From assembly GCA_027563935.2 (NCBI GenBank), contig CM050449.1, positions 44,924,507-44,988,506 on the forward strand: 64,000 nt of DNA, written 5' to 3'. The notes below the pieces were generated by a model, which was not told where the DNA came from, searched no databases, and saw nothing but the letters and a program-made list of their open reading frames with translations. Within the stretch, counting starts at the first letter, position 1. Every line of letters starts with the position of its first letter. Of the stretch, positions 44,529 to 55,045 are shown piece by piece. The stretch is from Costus lasius. Taxonomy: Eukaryota > Streptophyta > Magnoliopsida > Zingiberales > Costaceae. The translations under genes and the position numbers were made by a program.

Positions 44529-46657
44529 GCTCTCCCCGGGTGAGAAAAATTCTTCTCCGAAGAATTGTCCTTATCCATGAGGAGCTTTGAGGTAGTAAGG
44601 GTGAGTTCTTCCTCGGGGAGCCAACCCTCTTCACCATGGTCATATCCAACTAAGTAGAGTAACTCTACCTCATTACGGGTGAAATGGGTTTGGTCCTCAA
44701 GGATGGACTCAATCATATGCTCACAAGTGGGGTCATAGTTTGGGGTGGAATGATGCTTATGCAATATGAAGTCATCCACATCAAAAGTGATGGGGGTCCA
44801 AAAATCAGTGTCAACAGCATCACAGCAATCAATCTCTTCATCCCAATCTTCATGCTCCTTAAATTCAGGGTCTCCTACACAGAATGTCCTTTCTCGGCCA
44901 TATTCATTAGTATGTTTGTGGTATACAGGCCTACTAAAAGATTCAGGTATAACAAAATCAAAGTGTTCAAGTTCTGGTAGGGAAAGCAAATCATTATCCA
45001 ATTGAATTTTCTTTAACCCTGGAGTACTAAGGCCAGACTCAAGGTCTAAAGGAGAGATGGGTGATGTTGCCAACTCAGACAAGTTAGGTTCTAAATCATA
45101 TCCTAGCATGGGAAACTCAAGAGGATCTAAAGTAAATTCTACTTCATATTCAGGTGAGCTAATGTCTAACTCAAGAAGGGTGAGGGGCGCCTCTAGGATT
45201 GGACTTCCTAAGGAAAAAAGAAATGGCTCTCCCATATCTGGAGTAAGATCCTCAAGGCTAAACTGGGGGAGCTCTATCATGTCATAAGGAGAAGGTTGAT
45301 ATAGGTCAGTCCCTATGGGGTCAACTTGAGTAGGGTCATCCCTAGAGTCTTGGGTTATAAGCCCATGTTCAATTGGTCCTAAATGTGGCTTAGGAGTGTG
45401 GGTGGCAATACCTAAGAGATATGCTTCATGGGTCATTGGGTCAAAGGTCAAGTCTTCTAGGCCTTGAAGTTGAGGTTCTCCTAATGTTTGGGACTTAGGA
45501 TCTTGGTCAATGATAAAAAGATCTAGCATGGGTTCCATCTTGGGCAAAGTAAGGGATCTTAACTCATGTTGGTTGATATCGAAAGGTGAAGGATCCTCTA
45601 TTTCTAAAAGTTTTGGTTCTAGGGGTGGGTTTAGGCCTAAGTTGTAAAGTTTAGTGCTAGATGGCTCAGAAGTGGTCAAAGAAGGGCCTAGACAAGATGG
45701 TATGTCTACCTTAATCTCTAAATATGGTTGTGTAAGGTACTTAGGCAGATCATCCATAGAGAAAGGTTCAAACTTAGGTTGAGTCAAGCCTAAAGTGTGA
45801 TGGTCCTCTAATTGAAGGTGTTGGATTTCTAAAGTGTCTAGAGGCTCATCTAAACTTTCACTAAGGTCAAGTGGCTTGGAACCTAAGTGTTCACAACCTA
45901 TTGAAGAGTTCTCTAAAGTTTTCCCTATGTCATGAAGAGTAGGTTCACATGGTTCAAGCACTTGATCTAAACATGGGAGCCCTAAAGGGTGAGGCAAACT
46001 AGTCTCATAGGTCACTAAGGGTAGGATAGTTTCCATTAAGTCCAGCCTAATATGATTGGGTTCAAGTTCTTCCATAGGCTTAGGTGAGATTGTTCTTAAA
46101 GGTGTGGACTTAGTATGACCTATGTGGATGTCAAGAGAGTTTTCCTTAAGTTGGTTGAGTTCTTGTTTGGGTTTTATGGACAACATGATTTGACATGGAG
46201 GTAAGTCTTCAATGGGTTCCCTAGACTTGATTTGAGATTGGCTTTGGGAGGGTAGCTTTGGTTCTAAGGCTTGATTGAGCTCCATGGTTTGATTGACTAC
46301 CTTAGGGGCTTTGGGTCTTGGATGGTCAATTTTCCTTTTATAAAATCTCTTAAGATTTTGCTCCACCTCACTAGCTATTTGAAAAGCATCTTCTATTGTG
46401 TATATGGGGTAGTAGGTGAGACCTCTCTTAATCTCAAAGCTAAGACCATCTCTAAACCGGTTAAGCATAACCCTAGGAGCTTCTCTAGTACTATGGTAGA
46501 GGGTTTTGAACTTTAGTATATATTCAGCCACATTCATGTTCTCTTGGGTAAGCAATTTTTCATTGAGGGATGTAGGGTCATATATTTCTTTTATCATGTC
46601 ATCCCATCTCTTGATGGGTTGTCTATTGCCTCTTAGGGGATTGAATCTAGTAGTCAT
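44471..46657 (-). CDS. Ty3-F gag-like protein with long acidic tail, 728 aa
   Basis: Residues ~15-110 are the C-terminal part of a Ty3-type Gag domain: RWDDMIKEIYDPTSLNEKLL, EYILKFKTLYHS, LNRFRDGLSFEIKRGL, TIEDAFQIASEVEQNL. Compared with Ty3-E, about 80 residues are missing: MTTRFNPL is joined almost directly to RWDDM. The following ~500 residues are rich in Leu, Pro, Glu and Asp with no catalytic motif. Near the end are DFVIP, TNEYGRER and NSSEKNF, shared with Ty3-E. The final 18 codons lie in the 3' LTR (YKWSLRLP then stop). There is no zinc knuckle, protease or polymerase. The ORF is uninterrupted. It could make a particle or a dominant-negative Gag; both are inference. Confidence 0.88.
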   Translation of the reverse strand: MTTRFNPLRGNRQPIKRWDDMIKEIYDPTSLNEKLLTQENMNVAEYILKFKTLYHSTREAPRVMLNRFRDGLSFEIKRGLTYYPIYTIEDAFQIASEVEQNLKRFYKRKIDHPRPKAPKVVNQTMELNQALEPKLPSQSQSQIKSREPIEDLPPCQIMLSIKPKQELNQLKENSLDIHIGHTKSTPLRTISPKPMEELEPNHIRLDLMETILPLVTYETSLPHPLGLPCLDQVLEPCEPTLHDIGKTLENSSIGCEHLGSKPLDLSESLDEPLDTLEIQHLQLEDHHTLGLTQPKFEPFSMDDLPKYLTQPYLEIKVDIPSCLGPSLTTSEPSSTKLYNLGLNPPLEPKLLEIEDPSPFDINQHELRSLTLPKMEPMLDLFIIDQDPKSQTLGEPQLQGLEDLTFDPMTHEAYLLGIATHTPKPHLGPIEHGLITQDSRDDPTQVDPIGTDLYQPSPYDMIELPQFSLEDLTPDMGEPFLFSLGSPILEAPLTLLELDISSPEYEVEFTLDPLEFPMLGYDLEPNLSELATSPISPLDLESGLSTPGLKKIQLDNDLLSLPELEHFDFVIPESFSRPVYHKHTNEYGRERTFCVGDPEFKEHEDWDEEIDCCDAVDTDFWTPITFDVDDFILHKHHSTPNYDPTCEHMIESILEDQTHFTRNEVELLYLVGYDHGEEGWLPEEELTLTTSKLLMDKDNSSEKNFSHPGRADVGRRHDLRKYKWSLRLP
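44529..44547 (-). other. Polypurine tract of Ty3-F, inside the ORF
   Basis: In element sense ...TTCTCACCCGGGGAGAGC directly before TGATGTGG, the LTR start. It is preceded by the palindrome AATTCTTCTCCGAAGAATT (44548-44566), which encodes part of NSSEKNF. Confidence 0.7.
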
Positions 46658-46800
46658 TTTCGAAATGAGTAAGGTTTTGAAAATAAACCCTAAGGTGATA
46701 AATATAGCTAGTCAAATTCTTTCAAGCACCTAGGTCCAAAAATCGCCTTAGTAGTAGGAAAATAATTTTGGTCTTATAAAATCCTACTCTAAGAGCCTAA
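46658..46800 (-). other. Ty3-F leader
   Basis: Only ~145 bases between PBS and ORF start, A/T-rich, no ORF. Confidence 0.75.
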
Positions 46801-46812
46801 GCTCTGATACCA
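46801..46812 (-). other. Primer-binding site of Ty3-F (tRNA-iMet)
   Basis: Element sense TGGTATCAGAGC, three bases from the LTR end CCCCATCA. Confidence 0.92.
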
Positions 46813-46815
46813 AGA

Positions 46816-48681
46816 TGATGGGGACACCAAGCATGCAACATTCAAACAACGCGCTTCGAAAACATTTTGATAATTAAGTATAGCTTCATAAACCCCTTAA
46901 GCTAACGTAGTTTGAAATTAGTTTGTTTATGGTATATAGTAGAGAAAACCGAAACTATTTATCAAGTGAATCCTAGCATGCACTTCTAGATAAGATGAAA
47001 TTGACAAAGCTTAGCATGTGGTTCTACAACATCAAATAGACCTAAGCATGCGATTCTACCATAAATAATAGAGCTACTCTAAGGGAGGAACTCACCTTGC
47101 ACCCTTTGAGAATAGAAAGGGTGACCTTCCCATTCTTCACCGGTCCAATGGTGGAATCTCACGAAGTAGGGCCCTATGAGCTTACATACATGGCATTGCA
47201 GCATCCCACACATGCGTGGGTGAATTGGAAAGAATATTAAGAGGCCATTCACATAAGAACATTCAAGGGGGAGTCTAGACCCCAAATTCCCTTGCTAACA
47301 CATTTTGGGGCTAACTAACTAAGAGGGGAGGAAGGGGGTGCGTTGGTATATCCTCCTTGATCTTGCGCCACCTATAAAGATATTATATGAGTGTAGATGG
47401 ATGCTCAAACTCGTCAAAGAAGATATCAACCAAGAAATGGGAACTTAGCTAGAGTATGGGATGACTTGTTCTCGGCAAGTTGCTTGAAGCACCATCTTGA
47501 GTCATGGTTGCAACCAACTCCTTCTTGGGATTGAGACTTCTTCAAGGCTGATAGGGGCGGTGGGGTGAGCTCTTGATCTCAGAACATGCGCTGGTGGTGG
47601 AGGCTTGAGGAAGTGAGGAAGCAGGGAACTCTCGGCAAGGTGTGGAAGAGGGGAAGGGGGAAGGTGACACACACCAATAGAAGACAAACTTCTGAAATTT
47701 GAAAATGCTTTCAACACTAACTTGAGGTTTACAAGAGGTTACAACATATAGGAGACTTCCAACGGTTGTCTCCCTTCTCTAAGCGCAAAGACAAGTCACA
47801 AAAGTCAGCAGGATGTAGACAACTCAATGGGCTGATTTCTTTCCTCAAATGGGCAGATTGCTTTGAGGTTTAGCTTGAAGTTTTCTTCAGGATGGCAGGT
47901 TCAAACGCTGAGGTGATGATGGACTGAAGAGGCTGCAAAAGGCTGGCATTGTGTAGGCTGCAGATTGGTATGGGCGGCTGGCACTTGAAGGGACTGAAGT
48001 TGCTGCAAAGGCTGACATAGTTCAGCTGCTCCTTGACTTTGGTGGCTGGCGCATGGTGGACTGAAATGGGACATTGTGCAGCTGCCTCTTGACTTTGGTG
48101 GCTGGCGCATGATGGGCTGAAGTAGGACTTTGTGCAGGCTGCTTCTTGTCTTGGTTGGAGATGAAGGCAAACTCCACATGGCTGCCAACTAGGATGGTGG
48201 AAGTTGAGGTACTTGTGGTGTTGCTCCATTAGGTTGGGGTGGGCTGATTTCCTCATGAGTTGGGCTGATGGCCCATGGCATCTCTTGGAGTTGTCTTGAC
48301 CTGATTTTGACTTGCATCCCAAAATGGAGTTGACCTATACTATTACATCAATTTCATGCACTAACCTACTATACATAAGTGGCGGATCCTAGGCATGTAA
48401 CTACATGGTGTAATTGGAGGGTGGATCTATCCTACCATATGATGCAAGTTATGCTAGGAGGTCTAACTTAAAGGATGCATGCAATGCAAGGAATGAAAAT
48501 CTAACTTAAAGATGCGTGCAATGCAAGAGATGGAAATAACTTAAAGGATGCATGCAATGCAAGGAATGAAAATCTAACTTAAAGATGCATGCAATGCAAG
48601 AGATGGAAATTTAGGTGCCCTAGCTAGGGTAACCTTAAACTCCATTTGTATTTCCGTGGGTCATGTCGCCTCCCCACATCA
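46816..48681 (-). repeat. Ty3-F 5' LTR, 1866 bp
   Basis: Partner of 42663-44528, equal length. Differences seen are GCTAACGTAG for GCTAACATAG, TTCCCATTC for TTCCCGTTC, TGTGTAGG for TGTGCAGG, GATGCGTGC for GATGCATGC, and CCGTGGGTC for CCGTAGGTC. All are transitions. Confidence 0.95.
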
Positions 48682-48775
48682 GAAAAGAATCACTCTTAAG
48701 TCCTGGAATGATTCTAACATGGATACTGACCTTGTTGTTCTTGCTATGTTGTAGATTCCTGCAGCAACGAACACC

Positions 48776-51700
48776 ACAGGGCTCAATTTGCGATCCATAT
48801 TGGAAAAAGAGAAGTTTGCTAGGCCAAACTTCTCAGACTAGTACAGACAGCTGAAGATTGTCCTCAAAGCCGAGAGGAAGCTGTACGTCCTTGAGTCGGC
48901 AATACCGGCTCAACCCGCTGCGAACGCTGCAAGGGCGGTTCAAGATGCTTATGAGAAGCACGTCAGTGATAGCACTGATGTCGCTTGCCTTATGCTTGCG
49001 TCAATGACGCCTGAGCTCCAGCGTCAGCATGAGGATTTGTCTGCTATTGATATTATAGCAAATCTCAAAATGCTGTATGCTGCACAGGCAAGGACAGAAC
49101 GCTATAACTTGACGAAACTTTTCTTTCATAGCAAATTGACTGAAGGGAGTCTAGTGGGAGCTCATGTACTCAAGATGATTGGGTACAAAGAAGCTCTAGA
49201 AAAACTGGGACATACCATCAATCAAGAACTTGTTGTAGACATCATCTTGCAGTCTCTCCCGGCTTCTTTCGATGCGTTCATCATTAATTTTAATATGAAC
49301 AAGATCCACTGTACTCCGGCAGAATTACTGAACATGCTCTGCACCACAGAGCAGACTCTTGAGAAGGGAAAGCCTTCATCCTCTGTCTTGATGGTTCCTT
49401 CAGGGAACAAGAAGAAAGGGAAGAAAGGCAAAACCCCTATCAAGAGCTACAACAAGGCTTTGAAACAAAAGGTGAAGCGATCAAAGGACAATAGATGCTT
49501 CTATTGTGGCCAGCTAGGTCACTGGAAGAAGGACTGTAGAGCGCTCCGAGGAGAGAAGAAGGGAAGCAAGTCTTTCACTTCTGGCTCAGGTATTTATGTG
49601 ACTGAAGTCATGGTTGCTTCTTCTATTTCATGGGTGTTGGACACTGCATGTGGAGTTCACATTTGTTCAAATGTGCAGGAACTCAAGAGAAGAAGACAGG
49701 TGGGACAGCATGAGGTGGACCTACGAGTTGGAAACGGGGCACGGGTTGCTGCTGTTGCTGTAGGAGAATATCACATCTCTTTACCATCTGGATTTGTATT
49801 AGAACTTGACAATTGTTATTTTGTACCAAGCATAACGAAGAATATTATCTATATTCCTGCTCTTGTCAGGAAAGGTTTTTCTTTTGAATGCAAAACTTCA
49901 CAGTGCCGTATTTCATATGATAATATTGTTTATGCAACTGGGTCAATTAACAATGGGTTATACATGTTGGACATGGAATGTTCTGTACAACAAATTGATA
50001 ATAAGAAAGCCAAGTATGTTGATCACAACACCTTGTTATGGCATAGTCGTCTAGGCCATATTAACAAGAAGCGCATTAAGCGGTTGCATGACCATGGACT
50101 GCTAGGATCATTCTCCTATGAGGAGCTTGATACATGAAAAGCTTGTTTAATGGGTAAGATGACGAAGACTCCTTTTTCTAATAAAGGTGAAAGAGCTTCA
50201 GGTTTACTAGACCTTATTCACAGTGATGTGTGTGGGCCATTTAGTAAACATGCCAGAGGTGGCTATACATACTTCATTACTTTTACTGATGATTTCAGTA
50301 GGTATGGTTATGTCTATTTGATGAGACATAAAAGTGAATCTTTTGACAAGTTCAAAGAATTCAAAAATGAAGTACAAAATCAGTTAGGCCGAAATATCAA
50401 GGCACTTCGATCAGATCGAGGTGGAGAATACTTGAGTCGTGAGTTCACTGACTATCTAAAGGAGTGTGGGATCATCTCACAGCTCACTCCGCCAGGAACA
50501 CCGCAATGGAATGGTGTGTCCGAGAGAAGGAATAGAACCTTATTGGATATGGTTCGCTCTATGATGAGTCAGGCTACTCTACCATACTCCTTTTGGGGAT
50601 TTGCACTGGAAACAGCTGCAAAGGTGCTAAACCGAGTGCCATCCAAGGCTATTTCAAAGACACCATATGAGTTATGGAATGGAAAACAGCCGAGCTTGAC
50701 ATTTATCAAAATATGGGGTTGCGAGGCTTATGTCAAAAAGCTCGCCTCTGGGAAACTGGAGAGCAGATCAGATAAATGTATATTTGTCGGATACCCTAAA
50801 GAAACTAAGGGTTATTATTTCTACGATCCCAAAGAGAATAAAGTATTTGTTGCTCGAATGGCTATTTTTCTTGAGAAGGAATTTCTTCTGCAAGAGGCCA
50901 GTGGGAGAGAAATAAAGCTGGATGAAATTCCAGAGGAGGGACAAAGTAGTCAAGCTCAGTTGGATGAGCCTGAGCAAATAGATCAGGTTAATGTTCAACC
51001 TGAGGCTCAGACGTCACGGGAACCGCGTAGATCGGGAAGGATTCGTCGTCAGCCTGAGCGCTATGACGGAGTCTACATCATTAATGATGAACCCCTCACT
51101 TATGCGGATGCGGTCAGTGGATCGGAGTCAGCAAGATGGCTTGAAGCTATGCGAGCTGAAATGGACTCCATGTCAGATAACCAAGTCTGGGATTTGGTTG
51201 ATCCGCCTCCGGGAGTAATCCCTATAGGCTATAAGTGGATCTTCAAAAAGAAGAAAGACATAGATGGTAACGTGGTTACCTTTAAGGGCAGGCTAGTTGC
51301 GAAAGGTTTCAAACAAATCTACGGGATAGACTATGATGAAACTTTCTCTCTTGTAGCCATGTTCAAGTCCATTCGAATTATTCTCGCGATACCAGCATAT
51401 TATGATTATGAGATCTGGCAAATGGATGTGAAAACCGCTTTCCTTAATGGAAAACTGGAAGAGGATGTGTATATGACACAGCCTGAAGGTTTCATCAATC
51501 CATCAGAACGCCATAAAATATGCAAATTAAAGAGGTCCATCTATGGACTAAAACAAGCATCGAGAAGCTGGAATATTCGTTTTGATGAATCAGTTTCTGA
51601 ATTTGGTTTCATCAAAAATGAAGATGACCCATGTATATATAAAAGGTTTAGTGGGAGCGTAATTACTTTCCTAGTCCTCTACGTCGATGATATTTTAATC

Positions 51701-51846
51701 ATTGGAAACGATATTCCTGAACTGCATGCGGCCAAGGCTTGGTTAAGAAAATGTTTCCAGATGAAGGATTTGGGAGAAGCAGCCTATATATTAGGTGTGG
51801 AGATCTATAGAGATAGATCTAATAGGCTTCTCGGGCTGTGCCAAAG
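48776..51846 (+). pseudogene. Copia-C gag-pol, 5' part (to reverse transcriptase)
   Basis: Homologous to Copia-A residues 1 to ~1000. Three lesions are seen. The start codon position reads ACA instead of ATG (48776-48778). TAG replaces Trp at 48839-48841. TGA replaces the Cys of CKAC in the integrase finger at 50135-50137 (TGC to TGA, a transversion). Otherwise the frame is open and keeps CFYCGQLGHWKKDC, VLDTACG, HX4H, the D-D-E core, QMDVKTAF and YVDDIL. One conserved site is changed: FSPVAMF to FSLVAMF. The gene stops at LLGLCQS where Copia-D is inserted. Continues at 60632. Confidence 0.93.
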
Positions 51847-53522
51847 TGTTGGGGGTATGCCCTTAAGGCTAATGTTTGAGGCCTTGGGATTGTAACAGTA
51901 TCATGTATAAACTTTTATGTTTATAAAGGCATGGTTGTTATTCAGTTTGTTACCTTGTCTGCTGTAATAAGTGTACTTCTGAATAATGTCTCAAAGCTGT
52001 TCAGCTAGGCTGACATGAAGTAAAGTCCTTAGTCGAGATATCTTGGTGAACATGAGACAACCTTGATATGATTGAGACTAATATGTGTTCTAATCTTATA
52101 GGATGCTTCGAGCATGGAATAAGATGTAGACTCATGGGTACATTGGATGTACTGGACAGACCCTACTAGGATATTCAATTGCTTGTCACAATGTAAATAT
52201 TCCTTGATTGCGACAAGTGGCACATTTCCTCTGACTTGAGATCACTTGTGTTTTCTAAATGATGATTGTCATTGTTTTGAGGTAGTTCAATATCATTTGA
52301 AACATAATGGTTATAGACTATCTTGGATGGTGAGCTTGAGTCAGGTTAGGGCACTAGTGATAGACATAGGATTGCCGTCTCCTTGTTTAAGGAGTGTGAT
52401 GTTCTAAAGGGGCCCCCTGGATGAGATGATTGAGAATAGTGTATGGCCATACCCAGATGACTATGTTCATCTGATCTAATCATGTTCATCATATTGGAGT
52501 TACAAGCTTGACACGCTTGTCCAATAAGAACATCCAGTGGCAAAGGAAATATGCATGCCTTGTGAGTTGATTCACACTTGTGCTGTGGTTTGGGTGTAGT
52601 CTTGGAAGACTCTTTTCTTTATATCGGGAGACAGTGATGTGTTGCTAGATACCCCTCACTGATCGTGATAACGTGAGTTATCGTTACCGACATTTAAAGG
52701 AAACCCTCAGGGTCGCACAATTTGATGATATGGCTTACTTAAGTCAGATCGTGTGGACTGAATTGTTCAGGTTCAGTTTAAAGGGATTAAATCTCTGATT
52801 GTAAGTGAGATCTGGTCTGATCATGTTTGATTGATTAGGGCTTAAGATCGGTAAGCTTCGATTGAGAGAATGGATGCTGGATCGGTGAGATCAAGAGCAT
52901 CAGGAGATCAACGGTTAGATCTGGAGCCTTAGGGTTTAATTTGGTCTAGACCATGTTGCTTGGCTTATTTGGTCTTTGAACCAGACCAACATGAACCGGC
53001 TCATAAATGAGCGCATGGTTCAAAAGTGAAGTGGTTTTGCGAATGGGTAAACCCATGATCGCATGAAGAGAAGTGGCATGCTATTTTTAGATAGCACTTC
53101 TCTTACGTGACCACATCTCACGTTCACGCCTCTCCTCTCTTCGTTCGTCGCCTTGTCTCTTGCTCTTGACGAGAGAACATTCGGGTGGTGAAAAGTTTTT
53201 GACGAGAAGAGGAGAAAAATCGCCAAGCCAAGACATCTCTTCCCTTCCACTCGACAAGGACATCTTTGGGCCTTGCTAGCACAAGGATCGCAAGGAGGAG
53301 TAGGCGACATCAATTGTGTGCGTCACCTCTGGAGAAGATCCAGTTTGGTCTTTGCTTCCAAGGCGCCATCTAGAAATGGCTATGGTATGATCCTTCTCTA
53401 TATGCAATTGGGTCATTTTTTGTTAATCATACAGCATGCAAGATCTAGAAACCCCCTTTCCGCTGCCTTCATTCCCATATGCGCCTATGAGATAGGGTTT
53501 CGCCCCCTTGTGGGGACCTTCA
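51847..53522 (+). repeat. Copia-D 5' LTR, 1676 bp
   Basis: TGTTGGGGGTATGCCC...GTGGGGACCTTCA. Landmarks are as in the family: TTTATATCGGGAGACAG near 52617, the stem-loop GATAACGTGAGTTATC near 52667, and CGCCCCCTTG near the end. Confidence 0.97.
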
Positions 53523-53524
53523 AT

Positions 53525-53536
53525 TGGTATCAGAGC
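53525..53536 (+). other. Primer-binding site of Copia-D (tRNA-iMet)
   Basis: TGGTATCAGAGC, two bases after the LTR. Confidence 0.93.
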
Positions 53537-55045
53537 CATGGTTAACGCATGTTTTATGATTGCTTAAGCCATTTTGTGATCCTTGTTTGCGAACTCATGA
53601 TTAGATCTAAGGTTACATGCGATACATCTTGTATATGTTAGTTGGCGAAAATGGATTGCATAGTTTCTCCTTTGCGCATGTATGTGGCGCATCTAATGTT
53701 TTTCTCAAAACTATATTACATGCGCGATTCACACTAGATCTAAGCTGTCCCTGCTATAAACCCTTAGACGGGTTGATGGGGTTGAAGTCATCCTCTAGGA
53801 TAGATCCAATAGTCTGATCAGACCCTCTGACAGCTTAGATGGGTCGACCAGATGGCACCCATGCGCAAGCATGAGGTGGCTATAGGTCGACTGCATCACA
53901 GGCGTGTAGCGAGGTCTGGTTGAGACAACTGGTGAACGCATATGAGTTAGGCCCGGGTTCACACCCGCTTGCCAGAACTCATGATGGTTGTTCAGCCCTT
54001 GGCGCATGCATAGTTGACCACTGGGTCGACTCAAGTCAGTTAGGACTTGGTGCATGCAAGGGCAGTGGATCTGACTAGACATGATGAGTGGATCCCTATC
54101 AATGGACCGTTGTAAGGTTGTAGGGCACATAAGGAAAAATAAAATTGATCTCAATGGGGTTTTTCAAAAAATTTTATTTTTCATGATTGGATCCCTATCA
54201 ATGGACCGTTGTAAGGTTGTAGGCCCAGGTTTGGGCCAGATGAGCAGCAAAAGCCCCATGAAGAAAAGCAAGTGAAGACTTAAGTTCTTAAGGTCTTACT
54301 AGGGCTATGGGCTTTTACCACATAAGATCCATGCTTTCTTTTATTGTTTAAATAAGTAGAACAGCATGATTTATTTATCTTTAGTTATCACCATAGGAAT
54401 TGCATGATAGTGATGAAGATAAAAGACCGTTAAAATCCAACGCTAAAATATCAAGCTCGTAAGCCTTCTGACGCGAAACCTCACTGTTCTGATTATCGTT
54501 GGAGCCGTGTTGTACCCACTCAGTGGGCACGTCCATCTATCTTCAGACGGTGCGGGATTACACCTGCATGTTACAGAGAAGGGATTTATCGCTTCTCGTT
54601 GCTCAGCATAGCACGTGGTGGTCCAGGGAGTAGGTCGGGTCAGCTTGACCATGCAGGCTACATATGTGGCGCATATGGTAGCACATGGAGGCAGCCATCT
54701 GTGGGGTCAGAGACTGTGTTGTACCAACTCAGTTGGCACAGTCTGCTGGATTGCCCAGATGAAGGGGAATCGCACGGGTTGGCGATTGGCTAGGGCAGCC
54801 TACCAGAGATTAGTGCTTGTACTCTCTGTGCATCTTATCTCGCCTGAGCGGGACGCGGAGACCAAGTATGAAATCTAGATCCCATCTCACTAAAAGAGTT
54901 CTACTCTTTCGGGCTGTTTTGCTGGATTTTTCAGCCAGATAAAATAGTGAGAAAAAGAATCATTCTTAAGTCCTGATTGATTCTTAACATTGATACTGAC
55001 CTTGCTGTTCTTGCATTGTTGTAGATTCCTGCAGCAACGAACACC
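53537..55045 (+). other. Copia-D leader, internally deleted
   Basis: About 1.5 kb, some 300 bases shorter than the leaders of A and B. The missing part contains the SINE-like segment. At the deletion point a 36-base segment (54089-54124, beginning TGGATCCCTATCAATGG) is repeated at 54188-54223. No ORF is supported. Confidence 0.85.
54089..54223 (+). repeat. 36-bp filler duplication at deletion junction
   Basis: Copies at 54089-54124 and 54188-54223 are identical. The second copy stands exactly where other leaders continue with TGGATCACATG, so TGGATC is shared microhomology. The distal end joins GGCCCAGG-type sequence found ~300 bases further on in the other leaders. Confidence 0.85.

Larger units (their letters stand above)
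42663..48681 (-). mobile_element. Ty3-F, young non-autonomous gag-only Ty3-type element (6019 bp)
   Basis: Inserted in the Copia-C leader with exact target duplication GAAAA (42658-42662 and 48682-48686). Both LTRs are 1866 bp and differ at only about five sites by eye (~0.3 percent), the youngest pair in the window. The minus-strand order is LTR, PBS for tRNA-iMet, a single 728-codon ORF, polypurine tract, LTR. No pol genes are present, so mobility would need enzymes from another element. It is related to Ty3-E by its ORF and by the palindrome and polypurine tract before the LTR. Confidence 0.95.
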
